From NCBI GenBank assembly GCA_046330135.1, contig JAXLTI010000006.1, forward strand, positions 186,001 through 250,000: a stretch of DNA of 64,000 nt, read 5' to 3'. Positions 1 through 6,810 of this stretch are shown in pieces. Below the pieces are notes generated by a model. The model was given only the letters and a program-made list of their open reading frames with translations, made no database searches and was not told where the DNA came from. The stretch comes from CAYYFX01 sp046330135 (lineage in GTDB: Bacteria; ARS69). The position numbers and the translations under genes were made by a program. Numbering within the stretch: the stretch's first letter is position 1; each line of letters begins with the position of its first letter.

Positions 1-438
1 ATCGAGATCGGCGAAGTCGTGGTGACGTTCTGTCAGGTCGGGAGCGCGCTCGCCGACCCCGTGAGCCGCCCCAACGCCAACGCCGACCAGACCATGGTGA
101 TGAGCCCGGCCACGGGTTCCCCCACCGGGCTCCTCGGGAGCTTCGAGGAGATTCCCGCGTTCGCCGTCCTGCAGATGCTGGAGCTGGGCGGCCAGACCGG
201 CCTGCTCACGGTGGAAGGCGGCAGGGCGTCCGGCCGCCTCTGGCTCGAGAAGGGGCGGCCGGTGCACGCCGAGGCCGCGGGTCAACGCGGCTTCGACGCC
301 GCGATCGCCGTCACGCAGTCCGAGTCCGGCCGGTTCCGCTTCGAGCCGAACGCGGCCCCGCCGGAGCGGACGATCGACGCCACGGTGACCCACGTGCTGC
401 TGGAAGCCAGCCGGCTCGCCGACGAAGAGACGAGCTGA
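1..438 (+). CDS. FHA-DUF4388 protein, 3' part
   Basis: The reading frame is open from the first base, so the gene starts upstream of the window. The first residues (IEIGEVVVTF) look like the last strands of an FHA phosphothreonine-binding domain. After a Pro/Asn-rich linker, about 100 residues match the DUF4388 (PATAN) pattern: a GSFEEIP start, then a predicted helix, then 'GxLxxxxGRxxGRLWLEKGRPVHAEA'-type strands. DUF4388 proteins are usually cytoplasmic signalling proteins of two-component or gliding-related pathways in delta-proteobacteria and FCB bacteria. Partner and role cannot be told from this fragment. The domain assignments come from pattern recognition only. Confidence 0.7.
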   Translation: MEIGEVVVTFCQVGSALADPVSRPNANADQTMVMSPATGSPTGLLGSFEEIPAFAVLQMLELGGQTGLLTVEGGRASGRLWLEKGRPVHAEAAGQRGFDAAIAVTQSESGRFRFEPNAAPPERTIDATVTHVLLEASRLADEETS

Positions 439-473
439 CCGCTTCGGCGAGCCACCCGCCCGAGATTCTCGGC

Positions 474-660
474 GCTCGCGGCGTCGCGAAGACGGGCCCC
501 GTTCAGCCGGCAGATGCGCTCCCGGCCGCGAGCCTCGCGCTCGATGAGACCGGCCCGCTCCAGCACGATCAGGTTCTTGGAGACCGCGTTCAGAGACATC
601 GGAACTTCCGGGCGCTGTCGGTGACCCGCGCGGGGCTCGACGCCCCCGGCCGCCCGCTCC
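474..660 (-). pseudogene. ArsR-type HTH regulator remnant
   Basis: From position 599 leftwards the minus strand encodes MSLNAVSKNLIVLERAGLIE followed by a basic wing. This is the recognition helix and wing of an ArsR-family winged-helix repressor. Just upstream, the expected preceding helix (VTDSARKF) is present but in another frame, so one base is gained or lost near 600. After about residue 42 the frame continues but no longer looks like ArsR and runs into the end of the plus-strand FHA-DUF4388 gene. No intact start or dimerisation region is visible. I read it as a decayed fragment; a sequencing error could account for the upstream frameshift but not for the missing C-terminus. Confidence 0.55.
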
Positions 661-696
661 AGCGTGATCGTCGCGTCTCGCGGCGCGCCGGGCCCG

Positions 697-1899
697 CTAT
701 TTCAACGTCATGGTCAGATCGAGCGAGGCGTCGGCCCGCTTCACGGTCACCTGGAGCGTCGAGTCCCGGAGCGCCATCAGCCGGTCGTCGACCGCGATGG
801 CCTCTACCGGCCGGCCGTTCATCCGCACGATCTGATCTCCCGAGCGCAGGCCGCCCTTCTCCGCCGCCGAGCCGGCGTCCACGGCGAGCACTTTCAGGGG
901 GCTCCCCTCGAGCGCCTCGAGCTGCAGGCCGTAGTGCGGCTTCTCCGGCACGGCCTCGAGGTGCCCGCTCTCCGGCCCCGCGAGGCGGAGACGCGCGTTG
1001 GCCGGGTCGATCGTGAGCGCGAACTGACTGAGGACGGCGGCGCCCACGTTGCAGACGTCGCGGTCGATGTCGAGGAAGCGCAGCGTCGGGTCGTCGAGGG
1101 TGTAGCGCCCGATCGTGAACGCGCCGCGGAGGCGCGCGGCCGTCACCGGCTCCACGCGGTCCACCGCCTTCGCGTAGCCCGCGTGGGCGAGCGGAGTCTC
1201 CAGCGGTAGGCGCGCGGTGAAGTCCGTGGGCAGCGCGATGCCGCCGGAGGAGCCGGAATCCAGGTGGACCCGCACGGACTGTCCCGCCACGGTGGCCGGA
1301 ATCTCCGGAAGGCCTCGCGCGCGGTCCCAGCCGAACACCTCGCGGCCGTCCGGCTCGGGGAGCGCGCCGCGACGGAAGACGAGGCGCTTGCCCGGGTAGT
1401 CGAGCGTGACGAGGAGCCCGCTCAGGCTGTACGGACCGAGCACGCCGCGCGGTGAGGTGGCGCTCTTCGGGAAGGGCATGCCGTCGAAGGCCACGCTCGG
1501 GAGGTCGTGGAGCGTGAGGCCGCCGATCCCCACCGTGCCGATCGTGGTGAGATGGCCGGGCAGCCCGCCGCCGCTCGGGCTCGCGACCGTGACCTCCTGG
1601 CCGAGGCTCAGCTTCTGCTCGCGCGCGAAGGCGAGGTCCATCACGCTGCCGTGGGCGCCGGTGTCGAAGATGAAGGGGAACGGCCCCTTTCCGTCGAGCG
1701 TGACGTCGACGATGATCCGGCCGTCTTCGCGCTTCATGGGGACCACCACGGAGTCCGCGGCAAGGTCGAAGCGGGTGGTGGGCTGGTGCATCAACACGGG
1801 TCCTCCGCGCGGCGCGGCGAGGGACGGAGCGGGCGGCTCGAGCGCCAGAAGGGCGAGCGGCGCCAGGAAGGTGAGTGACGGGAACGGCGGGGTGCGCAT
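697..1899 (-). CDS. Secreted retropepsin-like aspartyl protease with PDZ domain
   Basis: A 400-residue protein with an N-terminal signal peptide (hydrophobic residues 8-30). Two aspartyl-protease half-sites are visible: D-T-G at residues 79-81 after a beta strand, and D-S-G at 214-216. The C-terminal 80 residues form a PDZ domain with the GLRSGDQIVRMNG pattern. This architecture belongs to the bacterial 'aspartyl protease family/PDZ' group, expected to be periplasmic or exported; the substrate is unknown. The ATG at 1899 is chosen because it follows a strong ribosome site (CCGGAGG) and opens the signal peptide; the frame is open 65 codons further but that part overlaps the regulatory palindrome and the PadR gene. 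It is transcribed divergently from the PadR gene, so it may be a target of that regulator. Confidence 0.85.
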   Translation of the reverse strand: MRTPPFPSLTFLAPLALLALEPPAPSLAAPRGGPVLMHQPTTRFDLAADSVVVPMKREDGRIIVDVTLDGKGPFPFIFDTGAHGSVMDLAFAREQKLSLGQEVTVASPSGGGLPGHLTTIGTVGIGGLTLHDLPSVAFDGMPFPKSATSPRGVLGPYSLSGLLVTLDYPGKRLVFRRGALPEPDGREVFGWDRARGLPEIPATVAGQSVRVHLDSGSSGGIALPTDFTARLPLETPLAHAGYAKAVDRVEPVTAARLRGAFTIGRYTLDDPTLRFLDIDRDVCNVGAAVLSQFALTIDPANARLRLAGPESGHLEAVPEKPHYGLQLEALEGSPLKVLAVDAGSAAEKGGLRSGDQIVRMNGRPVEAIAVDDRLMALRDSTLQVTVKRADASLDLTMTLK

Positions 1900-1946
1900 G
1901 AGTTCGAACCTCCGGAGGTGGACGCTGGACTGGGGGGTCGGACGAC

Positions 1947-1969
1947 CTATAGTACGAATCGTACTATAG
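1947..1969. promoter_or_regulatory. Perfect 11-bp inverted repeat, probable PadR operator
   Basis: CTATAGTACGA, one A, then TCGTACTATAG: a perfect palindrome with 11-bp arms, markedly AT-rich against its surroundings. It lies between the divergent starts of the protease/PDZ gene (1899, minus) and the PadR regulator (2015, plus). PadR proteins bind such dyads and commonly control themselves and the divergent neighbour; binding here is inferred. Confidence 0.65.
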
Positions 1970-2014
1970 AAAGGTTCCCCGGGAAAAGGGCCGCCGGGAG
2001 GGGGCCCCGGGAGG

Positions 2015-2608
2015 ATGGCGGTGGGCCGAGCCCGACCCCTGACCGAGCTGGAAGGCACCGTGCTGGGAGTCGTATGGTCCCGGCAGCCGTGCACGCCCTA
2101 CCAGGTGCGTCGCCAGTTCACCGATTCCCCGAGCCCTCACTGGAGCGGCAGCGCCGGGGCCATCTATCCGCTCATGGTCCGCCTCGAGGAGGCGGGGCTC
2201 GTGCGCTCGCAGGCGCACGCCACGGGCTCGCGGAAGAGCCGGCGCTATCGCGTGACGGCCGAAGGTCGCGCGGCGCTCGCGCGCTGGGTGGGCCCTCCGG
2301 TGGGCGACGAGATCGTGGGCGTTCCGCCCGATCCCTTGCGCGCGCGCATCGCGTTCCTGACCGTGCTGCCCCTCGCGAAGCGCCGGAAGCTCCTCGAGGT
2401 GATCGAAGGGCGGATCGCCGAGTTCCTGGACCTCTCCGAGCGGTCGCGGGAAGAGGGCCTCTTCAGCGGCCCGTACTTCGACCTGATGGTCGTCGGGGCG
2501 ATCGCCATGCAGAGGACGCGCTTGGAATGGGTTCGCAGCGTGACGGCGGCGTTGCGCGAAGGCAGGATGGGCGCGGCTGCACGCGAAGGCGGAGGCCGGA
2601 AGCGGTGA
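2015..2608 (+). CDS. PadR family transcriptional regulator
   Basis: A 197-residue protein with the PadR winged helix in the first 90 residues: LTELEGTVLGVV at the first helix, then the recognition helix and wing (GAIYPLMVRLEEAGLV, then RRYRVTAEGRAAL). The C-terminal half is helical (KRRKLLEVIEGRI) and matches the dimerisation part of the long PadR subfamily. The start ATG abuts a purine-rich tract. Its last codons overlap the deacetylase start by 4 bp (GTGA), so the two are probably cotranscribed and translationally coupled. The perfect dyad 45 bp upstream is the likely autoregulatory operator. Confidence 0.85.
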   Translation: MAVGRARPLTELEGTVLGVVWSRQPCTPYQVRRQFTDSPSPHWSGSAGAIYPLMVRLEEAGLVRSQAHATGSRKSRRYRVTAEGRAALARWVGPPVGDEIVGVPPDPLRARIAFLTVLPLAKRRKLLEVIEGRIAEFLDLSERSREEGLFSGPYFDLMVVGAIAMQRTRLEWVRSVTAALREGRMGAAAREGGGRKR

Positions 2609-3564
2609 CTCGGACCGGCACGGGCGTCCTCTTCCGGGTGTTGATCCCGACGGCGCTGCTCGCGGGGCTGCTCCTCCCGATTTCGTTGCGCGCGACCTCC
2701 GCGACGCCCGCGCCGAGTCCGGGCGCCCCTCCCGCGGCGTTGCCCTCCCTGGCGCTCACCTTCGACGACGGCACGCCGGACGCCGCCACGAACGGCGCGA
2801 TCCTCGCGGCGCTCCGCGAAGCGGGCGTTCACAGCGTTCTCTTCGCCGCGGGCAAGCGCATCGACTCTCCGGAGGGACTGGCGCAGGTGCGCGCGTGGGG
2901 CGAGGCGGGCCACCTCGTCGGGAACCACACGTACTCCCACGCGAATCTCGGCGGGGCGGGCACGTCCCTCGAGGAGTTCGAGGCCGACGCGCTCCGCAAC
3001 GAGGCCTTGTTGAAGGCGCTGCCGGGATTCACGCGCCTGTTCCGCTTCCCGTACCTGAAGGAAGGCGACACGGCGGCGAAGCGCGACGGCTTCCGTGCGT
3101 TCCTTCGCGCCGAGAAGTATCGCATCGGCGCGGTGACGATCGACGCCAGCGACTGGTACTACGATCAGCGCTTCCGCGCGTGGCGGGAGAGCCACCCGGG
3201 CGCCGACGTCGCGCCGTTCCGCGAAGCGTACCTCGCTCACCTGTGGGCGCGCGCGCAGTACTATGACGCGCTCTCGCGCGCGGTGCTCGGCCGAAGCGTG
3301 GCGCACACGCTCCTCCTCCACACGAACCGGATCAACGCCGCGTTCCTTCCGGACGTCATCCGCATGTTCCGCGATCGCGGCTGGACGCTCGTGGATGCGA
3401 GCGCCGCCTTCGAGGATCCCGTGTTCGCGAGGGAGCCGGACATTCTCCCGGCGGGGGAGAGCCTGCTCTGGGCGCTGGCGAAGGAGAAGGGCGTGAGCGA
3501 CCTGCGGTATCCCGGCGAAGACGAGATCTACGAGAAGCCCGTTCTGGATGCCGCGGGGCTTTGA
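2605..3564 (+). CDS. Polysaccharide deacetylase (NodB-type), secreted
   Basis: A 319-residue exported carbohydrate esterase of the CE4 family. A signal peptide spans about residues 8-32. The metal site and catalytic motifs are visible: TFDDG at 52-56 (catalytic base and metal Asp) and HTYSH at 108-112 (metal-binding His pair). The RFPY motif follows a little later. It should remove N-acetyl groups from a surface or wall polysaccharide. The GTG start overlaps the PadR stop codon (GTGA), which fixes both the start and the operon. The C-terminal 120 residues carry an inserted helical region with an HLWARAQYYDAL segment, as in deacetylases of the WP 'polysaccharide deacetylase family protein' group. 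Confidence 0.88.
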   Translation: MTRTGTGVLFRVLIPTALLAGLLLPISLRATSATPAPSPGAPPAALPSLALTFDDGTPDAATNGAILAALREAGVHSVLFAAGKRIDSPEGLAQVRAWGEAGHLVGNHTYSHANLGGAGTSLEEFEADALRNEALLKALPGFTRLFRFPYLKEGDTAAKRDGFRAFLRAEKYRIGAVTIDASDWYYDQRFRAWRESHPGADVAPFREAYLAHLWARAQYYDALSRAVLGRSVAHTLLLHTNRINAAFLPDVIRMFRDRGWTLVDASAAFEDPVFAREPDILPAGESLLWALAKEKGVSDLRYPGEDEIYEKPVLDAAGL

Positions 3565-3656
3565 GTCCCGGAGCGACGCTTCCCGTTTGTTCGCAGCGAG
3601 CATGCCGGACGTAAAGGGGGATGTTCAACTTCCCCTCGTCCGGAGAACTGCGAATC

Positions 3657-6119
3657 ATGTCCAGCCCCTCTTCTTCCGTGCTCCGAGGCTACCTCGGACC
3701 GGCTCTCCTCGCCCTGCTCGTCTCGATCGCGCCGCGCCCCGCCGCCGCGTTCATCAACTACTTCTGGCAGAGCGGGGTCAGCGGCTCGGCCGACGACCCC
3801 TCGAAGTGGACCCCGAGCGGCATTCCCGGATTCAGCGACAATCTCCGCTTCGAGGTCAGTGGCACCTACACGGTCACGTATCCCGCCACGGTTCCCCAGT
3901 CGGCGAACCTCGTGTGCGGCATCGGCAACGTGACGTGGAGCATGGCGAGCCCGCACACCACGGGCGGCGTCTTCGTGGACCTGCCGAACCTGTCCAACTC
4001 GCTGACCATGAACTCGGGATCGCTGACCATGGACTTCCTGCAGCTCGGCGCTTCGGGGCGCGTCACCACCATGACGCTGACCAACGCCGGAATCCTCACG
4101 CCCGGAGCGGTGATCCATTCGAAGGGCATCAACAACCCGGACTCTCCGTCGTTCGGCGATCACATCGGCCACGACGGCATCACCGAACTCGACATCGTGG
4201 GCGGCTCGCACTACTTCTCCGACCAGGTGGGCTCGAGCTGGCCGCTCATGATCGGCGTGCAGCCTTCGGCGGCGGCCACGGTGAACGTGGCCGGCGTCTC
4301 GACCGGCCCGCTCCACTACAGCCAGCTCACCGTCGGCACGAACGGGATCATCGTGGGCGTGTCCGGCGTCGCGAACCTCTTCGCGCAGAACGGCGGCTCG
4401 ATCGACTGCGCCGGCCAGATCATCGTGGCCCGGGATCCCACCGCTTCCGGCTACGTTAACGTCGGCCCCGTCGCGGGACTCGGAAGCTCCTCACTGAACG
4501 CGCAGTCCGACCTTCTGATCGGGAACAACGACATCGGTCCGGAAGCCGGGCACGGGGAAGTGATCGTGAAGGATCGGTCCAGCGTCACGGTGGGCGGTCA
4601 CACCGTGGTCGGCGACCCCGATGACACCGTGGATCCGGCGAGCGTCCTGCGCGTTCTCCAGGGCGGCACGTTCACGGCCACGAACGGGCTCCGCGTGTGG
4701 CCGACCTCGGGCATCGCGCTCGACCTCCAGGGCGGCATCACGCGACTCACCGGCGGTCAGCTGCGCTGGCCCGCCAACAAGCTGCTGACCGTCTCCAGCA
4801 CCACGGGCACGCCGCAGCTGTGGATCAGCAACGGCGACACGAACATCGCGCCCAGCACGGCGGCCCTCCAGGCGCAGCTCACCGTGGGCGGCACGGGCAA
4901 TGGGACGCTCTTCGTGACCCACGCCGGAACGATCTTCCCGATGGGTCTCGGCTCCATGAGCGTGGGGGACCAGGCCGGGAGCACGGGGACCGTCGACGTG
5001 GACACGACCGCGACGCTCTCGAGCGGCGGCCCGATCAACGTCGGCGTGCACGGCACCGGCACGATGAACGTGCTGGGCGGCGGCCTGGTGGACGTGGGCA
5101 CCGGCGCGGTGGGCGTGGCGGCGGGAAGCGTGGGCACCGTCCTCGTGAGCGGCTCGGGGTCCACGTTGCAGGTCCGCGACAATCTCTGGATCGGCGGCGG
5201 CTTCGGCGGCGTCGGCGGCACCGGCTCGCTCACGGTGGACGCGAACGCCACGCTGAGCGTGCTGCACGTCAACGGCGTGAACCCGGCCCTCGTCACCGTG
5301 TATCCGGCGGTCGGTACGTTCACGCTGCGCAACGGCGGGCACCTCGCCACCACCGGCACGCTCGACGACCGCGGCAACACGCTGCTCGACGGCGGCGCCA
5401 TCCAGGCCCTGGACATCAACATCCCGTCCACCGGCACGTTCGGCGGTCAGGGCACGGCGACGCTCTCGGTCGGCATCGGCACGTCCGGCCGCATCGATCC
5501 GCACTCGAGCGCCGACGTCATCGGCACGATCGGCGTCACCGGGTCGCTGCAGCAGTTCCCGCTCGGCCACTACGTGGCGGACCTTCGCGCGCCCGGGGCG
5601 GGTGGCGGCGACCTCGTCACCTTCACGGGCACGGCCGCGCTGGACGGCACCCTCGATCTGCGCACGGCGAGCGGCTTCGTGAATCACGCGGGCGATACGT
5701 ACACCATCCTCACGTGCAGCTCGCGCACCGGGACGTTCGCGAACGTGACCTGGAACGGCGGCCCGCTGGCCGGTAACGGGACGGTGGTCTACGACGCCGC
5801 GGCGGTGCGCGTCGTTCTCGCGGGCGGCACGGGCGTGGAGGCCACGCAAGGCGTGAGCGAGCTCTACTTCGCGCCCGCCGGGAATCGCTCGACCCTGTCG
5901 TTCGCGCTGGGGCTGCCCAAGGAGGCCCGCGTGGATGCGACCCTGTACGACGTGTCCGGCCGCGAGGTGGGGACGCTCTTCGACGGATCCCTCGGCGCGG
6001 GGCGCCACACCCTCACGTCGGCGGGCGCTGCATCGAGCGGCGTGTACTTCGCGCGGGCGACCATCCGCTTCGAAGGGCGGACCGTGGTGCGCACGGCGCG
6101 GACGGTGCTCGTGCGCTAG
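3657..6119 (+). CDS. Large secreted beta-repeat surface protein with C-terminal sorting domain
   Basis: An 820-residue exported protein. A signal peptide covers residues 1-36. The body is Gly/Thr/Val-rich and resembles autotransporter-associated beta-strand repeats (repeated blocks such as 'GTGTMNVLGGGLVDVGTGAVG'-type strands), consistent with a beta-helix. The last 90 residues are a FlgD-like Ig fold ending GVYFARATIRFEG then RTVLVR, the kind of C-terminal domain used for type IX-like export in FCB bacteria. ATG 3657 is preferred over ATG 3621 because it has GGAGA at a normal distance and opens the signal peptide. It is followed by a strong hairpin at 6158. Ligand or role is unknown. Confidence 0.8.
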   Translation: MSSPSSSVLRGYLGPALLALLVSIAPRPAAAFINYFWQSGVSGSADDPSKWTPSGIPGFSDNLRFEVSGTYTVTYPATVPQSANLVCGIGNVTWSMASPHTTGGVFVDLPNLSNSLTMNSGSLTMDFLQLGASGRVTTMTLTNAGILTPGAVIHSKGINNPDSPSFGDHIGHDGITELDIVGGSHYFSDQVGSSWPLMIGVQPSAAATVNVAGVSTGPLHYSQLTVGTNGIIVGVSGVANLFAQNGGSIDCAGQIIVARDPTASGYVNVGPVAGLGSSSLNAQSDLLIGNNDIGPEAGHGEVIVKDRSSVTVGGHTVVGDPDDTVDPASVLRVLQGGTFTATNGLRVWPTSGIALDLQGGITRLTGGQLRWPANKLLTVSSTTGTPQLWISNGDTNIAPSTAALQAQLTVGGTGNGTLFVTHAGTIFPMGLGSMSVGDQAGSTGTVDVDTTATLSSGGPINVGVHGTGTMNVLGGGLVDVGTGAVGVAAGSVGTVLVSGSGSTLQVRDNLWIGGGFGGVGGTGSLTVDANATLSVLHVNGVNPALVTVYPAVGTFTLRNGGHLATTGTLDDRGNTLLDGGAIQALDINIPSTGTFGGQGTATLSVGIGTSGRIDPHSSADVIGTIGVTGSLQQFPLGHYVADLRAPGAGGGDLVTFTGTAALDGTLDLRTASGFVNHAGDTYTILTCSSRTGTFANVTWNGGPLAGNGTVVYDAAAVRVVLAGGTGVEATQGVSELYFAPAGNRSTLSFALGLPKEARVDATLYDVSGREVGTLFDGSLGAGRHTLTSAGAASSGVYFARATIRFEGRTVVRTARTVLVR

Positions 6120-6157
6120 ATCGGATCGAGAAGGAAGGCGAGTGCTCGTCTCCACGC

Positions 6158-6182
6158 GTCGAGCCCGGATTCCGGGCTCGAC
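6158..6182 (+). terminator. Hairpin after the surface-protein gene
   Basis: GTCGAGCCCGG, loop ATT, CCGGGCTCGAC: an 11-bp perfect stem 39 bp after the stop codon of the surface-protein gene. There is no T-run, so it is a terminator candidate only. Confidence 0.5.
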
Positions 6183-6327
6183 GTCGTGTCTCGGCGATCG
6201 AGGTCGTGCGCGTGCGTGGCGACGAAAGCCGTCGCCCGCTGCGTCAGGCGTCGTGAGGCGTCGTCCGGCGTCCTCGCGGGTCCTGACGATGGCGCGCGTC
6301 AGGGCGGTGAGGCTTCGGGCCCCGCCC

Positions 6328-6675
6328 TCACACTCGACGCTGCTTGGGCAACCCGGGGTGCCGGTTCCTCGACGGGCTCGGCGGCGCCTGGCGCCGCGTT
6401 GCTTCCGCCGCGGCGGAGGACTCCGACCCCGCAGCCGCGCTCTTCTCCGAGGTGATCATGCTCGCCGGGCCCCTGCTCGCCGCGATCCGGCGCTCGGCCT
6501 CGAGCCAATCCTCGAGATCGTGACCTTCCTGCCGCCCGCGCTCCTCGTAGATCCGGTACGCGAGCTCGGCGACACTGGTGGCGTTCTCCTCTTCGCGCTT
6601 CTCGGGAGCCCGATCCGAGGTCGGCTCCACCTCGGAACGGGTTCCTCGCGGCTTCGTCGTGCTTGCAACGCTCAC
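6328..6675 (-). CDS. DUF2934 domain protein
   Basis: A 115-residue hydrophilic protein. Residues 34-65 match DUF2934: the ELAYRIYEERGRQEG core followed by a D/E-rich segment and the EDWLEAERR signature. Family members are small cytoplasmic proteins of unknown function found in many high-GC bacteria. Both ends are low-complexity and charged (Ser/Ala/Pro-rich C-terminus). The GTG at 6675 is chosen because GGAGG lies 6 nt upstream; the frame opens further up, to an ATG at 6741, without a ribosome site. It lies just downstream of, and in the same direction as, the transglutaminase gene (136-bp gap). Confidence 0.75.
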   Translation of the reverse strand: MSVASTTKPRGTRSEVEPTSDRAPEKREEENATSVAELAYRIYEERGRQEGHDLEDWLEAERRIAASRGPASMITSEKSAAAGSESSAAAEATRRQAPPSPSRNRHPGLPKQRRV

Positions 6676-6810
6676 GATGTCCTCCACACATGAGGCGGCC
6701 TTCGGCTTCCGGCCGACCGGCGGGTTCCTCAGGGAGCCCATGCCTGGGGATAAGGTGACCCGGGAGTCCTGTCAAGCGACGGGCGTCCGATGACCCTGGG
6801 CCGCAGGAGC

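Noticed and set aside
4491..6155. Long minus-strand frame opposite the surface-protein gene
   Set aside because: His/Arg/Ala-rich shadow of a repetitive gene with a clear signal peptide and sorting domain on the plus strand.
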